This document shows positions 50,456-59,900 of a DNA stretch of 64,000 bases, piece after piece. The position numbers and the translations under genes were made by a program. The notes beneath the pieces were generated by a model that saw nothing but the letters and a program-made list of their open reading frames with translations, searched no databases and was not told the origin of the DNA. This DNA is from Spodoptera frugiperda (taxonomy: Eukaryota; Arthropoda; Insecta; Lepidoptera; Noctuidae): contig NC_064224.1 in assembly GCF_023101765.2 (NCBI RefSeq), forward strand, positions 7,086,103-7,150,102. The letters are read 5' to 3'. Every line of letters begins with the position of its first letter. Within the stretch, counting starts at the first letter, position 1.

Positions 50456-53400
50456 CAAGCTACGGGAGTCTGTGTACGGGGATGTCAATGGGCTGGACGT
50501 CGCCCGTGCTGCCGCAGCTGCAGCGCTTGGCAAGCTCCCCTCTGCCGGCGGTGCCCACCCTGCAGCAGGAGTCCTGGGTGGCCTCGCTGCTCGTGCTCGG
50601 AGGACTTTTGGGTATGTACCTACATTTACAGCAGTCTTCTCGGGAGGCAACAATAATAAAGGTCAAAGTAAAATAGAGGTACCTCATATCTATGAGAGAC
50701 GTGGAGCGTCCAGCAGTTATTCATTACCTAATCAGAAGTTTGGCTCTTAGTAATAACTTTATTAAAGTCTCAAAATTAACTGACATTTGAATCTCGTAGC
50801 TAATTGAAGTAAATATCTATTTTATATTATAGCTTTCAATCATAGATGACGGCAGAAAATTGACACGATATTTTCTTACATATCAGACATAATCTCAATT
50901 TAAGAGCAATCTCAATCAAAATTATATAGGTATTTGAAATCTAAAAGCAAAAAATAATACTTAGTTCAATACCTTAATTATTGATCTTGTTCAGCAATAA
51001 AGCTTGCGACCGTTCTATCTACTTGGGGAGTGGAAACTGTATTAGAGATCTATTATCTTCTATATCTAAACCTGAATACATAGGTACCTATGTATATACA
51101 ACACATAGATTTTTTTTATGTTTAATGGGCCGACGTAAAAGATACAAGCACGATACAAGCGGGATAGATACAAGCACGATACAAGCGGGTTTTTCCAGAA
51201 TAAAAAAAAAACAATTAACAGAACCCTTTACCACTACAAAATTGCAGGTCCTCTAATAACGGTCCCCCTGTCCCGGCTGGTGGGTCGGCGGTGGATAATC
51301 ATGGGGTCAAACATACCCCTGCTGCTGGGCTGGCTGCTGGCCGGCGTCGCCACTAACCTGGCGACGCTGTACGTGGCGCGGCTCATGTGGGGCTGCGCCA
51401 CCGGCATGATGTTCGCCACCGTGCCTATTTACATCGGGGAGATTGCTGAGGTTAGTAATGATTTGTTAAGTTAACTAAAATATTTTTATAGGTAATAATT
51501 ATTATCGTGTGACGTACTAGATTACTAAAAAAAAGATTGCTGAGGTTAGTAATCATATTTTGTTAAGTTTACTAAAACTTTTTTATAATAACTATCGTGT
51601 GACGTAGTAAATTAACTAAAATATCACGGTTTACTCACGTACATTAATGGACACCACGGCATAACTTAGATACAGGAGCTGCGGATTACCTAGCTGGTTT
51701 ACCGGGGCTCTGGTTCGAAAAGCAGGAGTAGGAACGGGGTGGTTTTTAGGCAATAAGAGTCTGACACTCCCTCTCGCCTCGCCCAAGGTGAAAGAAGTCA
51801 TTGGATGATTTCCCCCCTAAAATTAAAAAAAGGTACATTATTGCGACGTAGCCGCGTCTGCGGACGCTGCTCATAATGAGTCATAGAGTCCCTCTATGAC
51901 TCAAAACAAATAGATTTTTAGTGTATTAACTAAAATAGTCTAAATAGAAAAATTAGCATTTTACTAGCCATGTGTGGACGCAGCAACAATGACCTGATGA
52001 GGTTGAATGACCACACATTGTCTGTATATTAAGCCTTATCTTTACTTCAAAAGGGTAAAGGCTCTACTAGTTAAGAGTCCCTTTGTGACTCGAAACTAGT
52101 AGAGCTTTTCTCGGTATATTTACCTACGTGTTTAAACCAGTATTTATAGTTTTTTTTGTTGTCCCTTTATATCCCCGTTTCACAAACCTTTACATATTTT
52201 AGGACAAGATCCGAGGAGCTCTGAGCGCGTTTTTCCTGCTGTTCATCAACGTGGGCTTCCTGCTGGCGTACGCCATCGGCCCGTTCACCTCGTACTGGGG
52301 TCTGACGGCCACCGGCGGCATACTGTCCCTGCTGTACGTGCCCTGCACCTGGTACATACCTGAGACCCCCTTCTACTTGGTTTATAAAGGTAATAGTCTA
52401 ATACTCTAACGCCACTTAATTTTAGAATAGTTCTGTCACTACAAATCACTACATAGTATAAAACAAAGTCGCTTTCTCTGTCCCTATGTCCATTTGTAAA
52501 CTTAAATCTTAAAACTACGCAACGAATTTTGATGCAGTTTTTTATAATAGATAGAGTGATTCAGGAGGACGTTTTATATGTATAATACATGCATAATATA
52601 TCACCATATTGCACCCATGCGAAGCTGGGACGGGTCGCTAGTTCTTTATAAAAACAGAGATAGCACAATATTTAAATACAACTTCAAATTAAATAGCATT
52701 TCAATGTACGGGCGTAATGTCTTAACATATTAATTCATTTTGGTTAGAGCACCGCTGGCCGACTTTTAACCTCTAAAGACAGAAATCTATTCAATGCTGC
52801 AAAAAAGACAGCTGTCCAGCAAAACGTACTGAATGTAACTTTTGCCTAGTTGTGTACGAGTCTCATATCATAAGACATTTTAAAAATCCAATATTATTTT
52901 ACCCAATATTTCACACCACAAATGACCACCTTACATTACATTTTATTCTTTTAAAAAGGAAAAATGGAAGAAGCATCCTCTACCCTGCAGTCACTCCGCG
53001 GCACTTCGAAGGAAGCGGTGCAGGCAGAGCTGGACGGTCTACAAACAGTGGTCACGAGGGAGTACAAGGAACCGCCGAAGATCAAGGACCTGTGGGCCAC
53101 CAGGGGCAATGTGAAGGCTTTAGGTGAGTTCAACACTGTCCTGGAAAGTATCCGGCTCCAGGTAGGGGCAGGAGAAGAAACTGGGCGGCTTTTAGTCAAT
53201 AAGAGTCTGACGCTCCCTCCCATTACATCCCTGATGGGAGAAGCCATTTAATTTTTTTTACGTTTGGTGGGTGGACGTTTCGCCGCTATATCGTCTGATG
53301 GTAAGTGATGATGCGGCCTACGATGGAGCACGTCTGCCCATAAGCAACCTATTCACTCGGGCCTTGAAGACACCCAGGTTATAGTCATCAGGAAACACAG

Positions 53401-56400
53401 ACTCCGGCAAGGAGTTCCACTCCCTAGCAGTTCGCACAAGGAAGCTTGAAGTGAAGCGCTTCGTGCGAGTGGGTGGGATATCTACCATGAAACGGTGACG
53501 CCTCGCCGATTGTCTGATTGTATTTATTTATTTAGTTAAACCTAGATCTGTTTCCATACCTATCCTATGATATAGTAATAATAGAGGATTTAACTAATCT
53601 CTATTTATAAAAATCAATTGCTGTTCGTTAGTCTCACTAAAACTCGAGAACGGCTGGATCTATTTGGCAAATTTTAGTTTTGAATTATTTGTAGAAGTCC
53701 AGGGAAGGTTTAAAAGGTGAGAAACAACAACGTTCGAAGCGGTACGAAGTTTGCCGGGTCAGCTAGTCTTCAATATTTTTGATTTGATGATTTTCTCCTT
53801 CAAAAAGAGGTGTAATGTGTGATTCGCAGGTATCTGCGTGTTCCTGGCGATGTTGCTGCAGCTGTCGGGCATCGACGTGCTGCTGTTCTACATGGAGGAG
53901 CTGCTCAGCAAGGTCGGCACCAACCTCTCGCCGTCCGACGGCACCATCATCATGGGGGTCGTGCAGGTAACCATTGTCCTACTAATCTATACTAATATTA
54001 TAATCTATGTCTATCTATAATATATAATATTATAAAGCTGAAGAGTTTGTTTGTTTGTTTGAACGCGCTAATCTCCGGAACTACTGGTTCGATTTGAATA
54101 ATTCTTTTTGTGTTGAATAGTGCATTTATCGAGGAAGGCTATTATAGGCTAAACATCACGCTATGACCAATAGGAGCCAAGCAGAGCGGGTGAAACTGCG
54201 CGGAAGTAGCTAGTTTATGATAAATATAAATGTTTGTATATATGTTTAATACCACGGCCTCACAGAAAACTGACGTAAAACAAAGCTTGGGGTGTGTGAG
54301 TGAGGTTCCCAGAGGCCCAATTACCCCCCTTCCCAATCTCTGATTCGCCAACAACTCTTCACTTCCTAACCCCCAAAGGCTGACAATGTATTTGTAAGGC
54401 CTCTGGTGTTTCGGGTGCTAATAGATGGATTGCTTACCATCAGGCGATCCGTTTGCTCCTTTACTAGCTCACTACTATAAAAAAGTAAAGGAGGCCCATA
54501 GTCCAGTATTGTTATGATGGTAATGTAACGATTTGTTCCAGGTAGTGACGAGTTGTATCACGCCACTGGTCGTGGACCGGCTCGGCAGGAAGCTACTCAT
54601 GTGGACCACCTCTCTTGGACTCACCATCTTCTTGGTGAGTTATACTTGTAGTACGAGGTACCATTAGGTACAGTACAGTACCGTACCATTAGGTACAGGT
54701 AAACCCACCACAGATGGGGCCCAGAAGGGTTGATGTCTGATGCAAAGCTGCGGACTACCTACCTATCGGGTTACCGGGGCTCCAGCTCGAAAAGCAGGAG
54801 AACGGTGTGGCTTTAGTCTCCTCTCGCCTCACCCAAGGCGGAGAAGTCATTGGATGATATTCCCTCCACAAAAAAAAAACAAAATCATGGAGATTATACC
54901 AAAAACAAACCTCTATTTTATAGTCCAGAAGTGGATTCTCGTGGGCTGTTGATAATGCTGATAGGGAAACATATTTTTAGGACTTTGTACAACATTTTGT
55001 TCTATTATGTGCAGGTACATATTACTAAAATAATGTTTCCTTGTGTACGTGTCCTACAGACCCTGATCGGCGTGTACGCCCTGCTGGACTCGTACTACAA
55101 GTACGACATGTCACACATCGCCTTCCTGCCGCTCCTGTGTCTCATCGTCTACATGATACTCTTTACTTTAGGTCAGTATGTGACGTCACGCCTTTTATCT
55201 CCGAAGGGGTAGGCAGAGGTACGCTATAGGTACAATGTACACCCACTTTTCACCATTGCGTCTTAAGTCCCATGTAATAGGAGGTGAGCCTGTTGCCATA
55301 TACTGAGCACGATTCCAGACTCCGGGCTAGTACTGAGAAAAATCGGAAAAAAACAATACTTTGCCCCACCCGGGAATAGAACCCAAAACTTGCAATCGCA
55401 CTTGCGGTTGAACGTTCAATATTTAATAGCTGCAGTGATTGGCCAAAGACACCTCTTGCTACATTTGCGCCATGTGGAGAGCAAAAAAATCGTAGTCCCC
55501 ATTGAATTAATTTACTTTTTTTAACTAGCAATACCATACTTTAAGAAGTACTTAATTACAAAGTTAAGTAAGTTATTTTGTGTCCAGGCGTGGGTCCGGT
55601 GCCGTGGATCCTGGTGGCGGAGATGTTCCCGGTGAAGACGAAGTGCCTGGCGGGCGGGATCTGCTCCTTCATGTGCTGGCTGGCCGGCTTCGTGTGGACC
55701 AGGTAGCTTATTCATAATTAATAACCTAATGAAACTAGCTTAGAATGAGAACCTCCTCCTTCTTGGGAAGTCGGGTAAAAAGAGTCTGAAGTAAAGATCG
55801 ATGACTATTGAAACATCGCTTTACTAGTACATTCTGAGTCAACTGTACGTTATCTAGGCGTTTTTCACTAATTTCATTTTAATTAACAACTTGTGACTGT
55901 GTGTGACATTTTCCGAGTTATATGCACTATCTAAAATTATTAGACACCACAGAAAGAAAGTGGCACTGGCAGTGAAAGAAAACTTAAGCTTATAACTTCT
56001 AATTGTAAGATGGAAATCGCCAACCCATTGATCTCCAACGCATTAATCACCACGCTGGGTGCGTGCCCACGCACGAGAGTTGGTTTAAGAGTATCATGTT
56101 TGTTTTATGTTCAGATTCTTCCGCGACGTGGCAGCTTCGTACGGCATCTACACGGCGTTCTGGATCCTCGCCGTGTGCTGCGGGATCGGGTTCATATTCT
56201 CCGCCACGTTGCTGCCCGAGACTAAAGGCAAGACCTTCGACGAGATACAGGACATGCTGAACAATAACAATAAGTAAGATAATTATTTATTTCTAGTTTT
56301 AAGTTATGAGGTTAAGAAACGCGTTTTCTTGTGACACGATACACAACATAGGTACGTGTTTTCTTACAAGAAACGTACTATAAAACTAGAGTTTGTTTGT

Positions 56401-56842
56401 TTGAATGCGGTTATCACTGAAACTACTAGTTCGATTTGAAAAAATATTTTTGTCTATTATCCAAGTTTTACCCGCTGGTAAAACCGCGCAGCAGTAGCTA
56501 GCTAGCTATTTCATAAAAAAAATACTCTTCTTACTTAATCAGTTACCACAAAAATACATCATAATAATATTTGTTCCGAAGTACCAAGTGACTAGTGTAG
56601 TACTTTGCAAGTTTATCAATGAAACAAAATGTTGTCCTCATTTGATACTTAATTCGCAATAGTAGCAGTTACGCATGCATTAGGAGATAGGAAATACGAA
56701 GAAGAGTTTATAAAGCTTCACAATAATTTATTGTTCACTTCGATATTACTGTATATGTACATTTTTAGATAATGGAATGAATGATACATAACACAAGCTT
56801 ATATGTTTCAGAACAAAGGAGGTCAAGCCAGTCGACGTGTAA
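50456..56842 (+). CDS. Tret1-like facilitative sugar transporter (MFS), 5' exon not located
   Basis: Exons are 50456-50611, 51248-51450, 52203-52389, 52959-53123, 53830-53966, 54542-54634, 55060-55171, 55588-55702, 56115-56273 and 56812-56842. All have AG/GT edges and join into one 451-residue frame. Family signatures, numbered in this fragment: GMSMGWTSPVLP (8-19), LVGRRW (about 63-68), PIYIGEIAE (111-119), PETPFYL (about 172-178, the PESPR position), LLQLSGIDVLLFY (245-257), DRLGRK, GPVPWILVAEMFP (353-365) and PETKGKTFDEI near the end. These fit insect facilitated trehalose/hexose transporters of the plasma membrane, normally 12 helices and about 460-500 residues. Only the N-terminal tail is therefore missing; the first exon here begins in phase 2 and must join an upstream exon. 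The TM7 motif departs from the usual QQxSGxN. A short read-through of the exon 9 donor would stop at 56275. The substrate is not shown by sequence. Confidence 0.87.
51139..51190. repeat. Short tandem repeat, 24-27 bp unit
   Basis: GATACAAGCACGATACAAGC, then GGGATA or GGG, occurs twice in a row. GATACAAGC itself occurs four times. Confidence 0.8.
51441..51626 (+). repeat. Tandem duplication spanning the exon 2 donor of the transporter
   Basis: GATTGCTGAGGTTAGTAAT occurs at 51441 and at 51535, a period of 94 bp. Matching sequence follows each (ATCGTGTGACGTA). The first copy holds the last 10 bp of exon 2 and the real donor. Confidence 0.85.
51626..51905. mobile_element. Older inverted-repeat element broken by repeat C
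   Basis: GTTTACTCACGTACATTAATGG on the left and GCTGCTCATAATGAGTCATA on the right match the two parts of the 34347 element. Repeat C copy 11 sits between them. Confidence 0.5.
51660..51830 (+). repeat. A-tailed repeat C, copy 11, in transporter intron 2
   Basis: It runs from GAGCTGCGGATTACCTAGCT to GGATGATTTCCCCCCTAAAA. It interrupts an older inverted-repeat element (51626-51905). Confidence 0.8.
52446..52641 (+). mobile_element. Non-autonomous Helitron in transporter intron 3
   Basis: It starts TCACTACATAGTATAAAACA after an A and ends in a hairpin region followed by CTAG before a T, as Helitrons do. It is nearly the same as 58364-58543. Confidence 0.75.
53150..53262 (+). repeat. A-tailed repeat C, copy 12, beside transporter exon 4
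   Basis: This 5'-shortened copy begins about 26 bp after the exon 4 donor at 53124. The core AAGAGTCTGACGCTCCCTCC is clear. Confidence 0.75.
53270..53520 (-). mobile_element. LINE fragment: end of a reverse transcriptase ORF
   Basis: The minus strand encodes RTKRFTSSFLVRTAREWNSL, then PESVFPDDYNLG and FKARVNRLLMG, and a stop. This block is the C-terminus of a non-LTR retrotransposon ORF2 from a family other than the slouch-intron LINE. It is 5' truncated and lies in transporter intron 4. Confidence 0.7.
53598..53766 (+). mobile_element. Non-autonomous Helitron in transporter intron 4
   Basis: It starts A|TCTCTATTTATAAA and ends TTTGCCGGGTCAGCTAG|T. The internal CTCGAGAACGGCTGGATC is typical of a moth Helitron family. 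Confidence 0.7.
53986..54213 (+). mobile_element. Helitron-like repeat in transporter intron 5
   Basis: It starts A|TCTATACTAATATTATA and ends GCGCGGAAGTAGCTAG|T. It holds GAACGCGCTAATCTCCGGAA; related pieces lie at 56375-56501 and 62427-62605. Confidence 0.6.
54243..54470 (-). repeat. Dispersed repeat D in transporter intron 5
   Basis: A reverse copy runs from CCACGGCCTCACAGAAAACT to GGATTGCTTACCATCAGGCG. Confidence 0.65.
54695..54885 (+). repeat. A-tailed repeat C, copy 13, in transporter intron 6
   Basis: This is a long form, starting CACCACAGATGGGGCCCAGA and ending in an A run at about 54870-54882. The middle has small deletions. Confidence 0.8.
55181..55407 (-). repeat. SINE family A in transporter intron 7
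   Basis: The tail begins 9 bp after the last exon 7 base at 55171. The body is complete and the tRNA head is partly lost. Confidence 0.8.
56375..56501 (+). mobile_element. Helitron-like repeat in transporter intron 9
   Basis: It contains GAGTTTGTTTGTTTGAATGC and ACTACTAGTTCGATTTGAAA and ends GCGCAGCAGTAGCTAG. It is shorter than the 53986 copy. Confidence 0.5.
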
Positions 56843-56849
56843 CACAATC

Positions 56850-56855
56850 AATAAA
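56850..56855 (+). terminator. Poly(A) signal of the sugar transporter
   Basis: AATAAA begins 8 nt after the TAA of the last transporter exon. A second AATAAA lies at 56897-56902. Either could direct cleavage before or inside the coatomer 3' region on the other strand. Confidence 0.5.
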
Positions 56856-56928
56856 TCTATTATAACTCAATAAGTATAAATCCAGATGTTATTCGAAATA
56901 AATTATTACAAAAAACGTGATACAATAC

Positions 56929-56934
56929 TTTATT
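56929..56934 (-). terminator. Poly(A) signal of coatomer alpha
   Basis: On the minus strand AATAAA lies 64 nt after the coatomer stop codon. It is the first such hexamer downstream and gives a very short 3'UTR. Confidence 0.55.
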
Positions 56935-56997
56935 CTATAATCTTACACAATAATTTCATTATCATTAAGTATATATTATAGGGTAGGTAGTACAAGT

Positions 56998-59900
56998 TTA
57001 TCTCTGGAACTGGAGGGGGCAGATTCTGAGTCCGATTACGTCTTTGCCTATTTCTGCGACGCCGCAGACCGGGCAGAGCTTGCCTTTGTGTTCGGGGAGG
57101 AAGCTGGCGCCGCATAGAGAGCACTTCTCTTCAGGTTTGCCTCTGTAGATGGGCTTGTAGCTTATACCGCATATGTTGAAGGGATTGTGTTCGTCGTACA
57201 AGAGTTGGTGCTCGTCCGTGAGAGATTTCTCGCAAGCTTGTAGGATCTTCCTGGCTTGTTGGGCGACTTCGGGGCGGGGGCCGAGTTCTAGCAGTCTGCG
57301 GGCGAAGGACGCGGCTGTCCTGTAGTTCTTGAGTTTGAAGAACATGTTGAGGGCTGTCCGGAGAGTCAGTATCTGGTGCACTGGCTGCAGCTTGCAGTGC
57401 GTGAAGTACGCCGCCATCTCACATGTGCGCTTCTGTTCTTCTAACGTGTTCTTCGGCATGGCTGTGGAATAAATTTAATTTATGAAACAATTTAAATCTT
57501 TGCCCAAGATCTTTAAAATGACAGGGAATATTCAGGTAATAATGTGTAGTAACTAAACAAGCCAATAATTTCCAAATTTTCGGAAGTAATTGCCATTAAT
57601 AATGAACTATTTTATGTTATTATGTTATTATATCAAATAATCAACTTAAGACTCAAAGTTAAAACAATTATTCCAATTAAACCATAAATACTTAGGTATT
57701 TTTGAAACGTCAACAAATAATAATAGCTAGGTGCTCGTTCCAAAGTGTAGCTTAAATAAGAGTAAGAGTATACTTGTAAATAAGAGTCCATTATGACTCG
57801 AAAGTACACCTTTTCCCAAATAACTAAGTCGGTAAGCCACTGTTTTAATTAATTTAGTATGTCTCATGATAGTTATTACACAAAAATACCACGATTATTA
57901 TGTACCTTTTCTAGCTGTTTCCATCTGCAACCCAAGCAGGTACTCCCTAGCAATGTTGAGTAGTTGCTGTGCCTCGGTGAGCTCTGGTTTGGTGTCGACA
58001 TGCAGTAGAGGCACGGCCTGCGCGATGCGCTGCAACCTCTCCACTGCCTCCGTGAACTTGCCCGCGGTAGTCAGCTGGTAGCACTGCTGCAGTTGTGTTA
58101 CTAGGTCGTTTAGCTTTGTGGCTGGAATATTACATATTTTGGTTAAATATCTACATAATAAGTACATATTAAGGTGTAGATATCTACTGAATTAAGTACT
58201 TGTATTGCGTTACATAAAGCTTTTATTCTTCCGATACATTTTATTTCACATACATTAATGTAGAGTTACATAAAGAGTTATAATAAGGTATGTTTAAAGT
58301 GGTGCTCCGTAGTGAACATGCTACTGAAATTCCAGAGTTAAAAATGAAATAACGTACTTCAAATCACTACATAGTATAAAACAAAGTCGCTATTTTTGTC
58401 TGTTTGTCCGTATGCTTAAATCTTTAAAATTACGCAACGGATTTTGATGTGGTTTTTTGTAATAGGTAGAGTGATTCAAGAGGAAGGTTTATATGCATAA
58501 TATATCACCATTGTACCCATGCGAAGCTGGGGCGGGTCGCTAGTAATTATATAAGCTTAACGCTTGTCTTCCGACTTTTTAATAAAGGCTCATTAGAAAG
58601 CAATAAAAATGCCATGAAACAGTCAATTCCATTTCCTTTTTAGATTATTTTTTAAGTATTACCCAACACTAAAATATTTCCTCACATGACTAGTACATTT
58701 AAAACCAAATACTACTACAAACTCGCTACTCACTGACTACAGGCAGTAGGTCCCGTCCACTGGCCTCCTTCCAGTTGCGATGCAGCGTCGCGGGCAGCGG
58801 CGGCAGCGAGGCGAGCGCGCCGAACGTGAGGCGAGCCCGGCCGAACATGCCCACGAACTTGTCCAAGTACGGCTCGAAGTTCACTATGCCCACTTGCTCG
58901 TTCAATAGTCTGTCATATAATAAAGTATAATATACTTTATTACATTATAACGCTAACTTTGCATATATTATATGCAAAGTTAGCGTTATAATGTCAGCTA
59001 AAATATGTCGCCATGATCACGGATGAACTGTTCATCCGTGATCATGGCGCTTGCAACAGTGCCGAAATATCGGAAATTCATAGACATAAATAAACATGGT
59101 AAATATCCCGTCTCAAGTTCTAATGTTAAAGTTAGTGGCCATGACAGTTTATAAGGGGTATTTTATGACCTGGAATAAAACATAAGCTACTTTTTATTCC
59201 TCGAGAACGTGGGCAAAGCCGCTTTTTAACAAATAAATAATATTTACCTGAGTGCTATCTCGAACTGTCCGGTGGCGACATGGTCGTGTGCAGTGCGTAG
59301 TTTGCCCGCCAGGGCGGCGTTAGTGCCGCGGGTCGGGGCCACGAAGTAATCTGCGCTCTCCTCGCCGCCGTCTATATCCGCTGTAATATATAAATGATAT
59401 TATTTATCTTACTTAACAAACTAAGTTTTGACTCTATTGCACATTGTTATACAGCTTCGTGAGAATAAATCTTGGCTATTATTTATAATAGATAAAATAG
59501 ACTAATTATTACCAGTCTAATAGCGGCTACTACAATAGTAAGATGTGTAGGCTATATGGACCTACAGTTTAACTATACAATCCGACTATACAGTTAAAAT
59601 TGCACCGTTAAATCGTAAAGGGCGTCGCAAGCATAATGAATAGAATATTTTTTTAAAACTTATTAGATACATCCAACATGAACTTTACACATATCAAAAT
59701 AATGACTCTCAAACCAAAAATAAAAACCTTCAGAGCAGAGTTTGCATTGAACTAAAATGAAAATAAGAGCGCGTTCGGCGCTCTGATTGGTCAGTGGGAA
59801 TGAACCAACCAATCACAGCGCCGAACGCGCTCTCGATCTCATTAAAAGTAAAACAAACTTGTACTAAGCCCTCTGTGAACAAGGACTTACCAGAGACAGG

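Noticed and set aside
50445..50750. 101-codon frame starting with an ATG at the transporter's first recognised exon
   Set aside because: It reads the wrong frame (Ala-rich) through the exon and into the intron; the frame with GMSMGWTSPVLP matches the family.
56275..56277. TAA stop directly after NNNNK in exon 9 as the transporter's end
   Set aside because: A good GTAAGA donor lies across it, and an exon at 56812 extends the frame by ten codons; still possible as an alternative end.
57459..57459. Met at the start of the last coatomer exon as an initiator
   Set aside because: An acceptor lies two bases upstream and the exon joins in frame to the preceding COPA exon.
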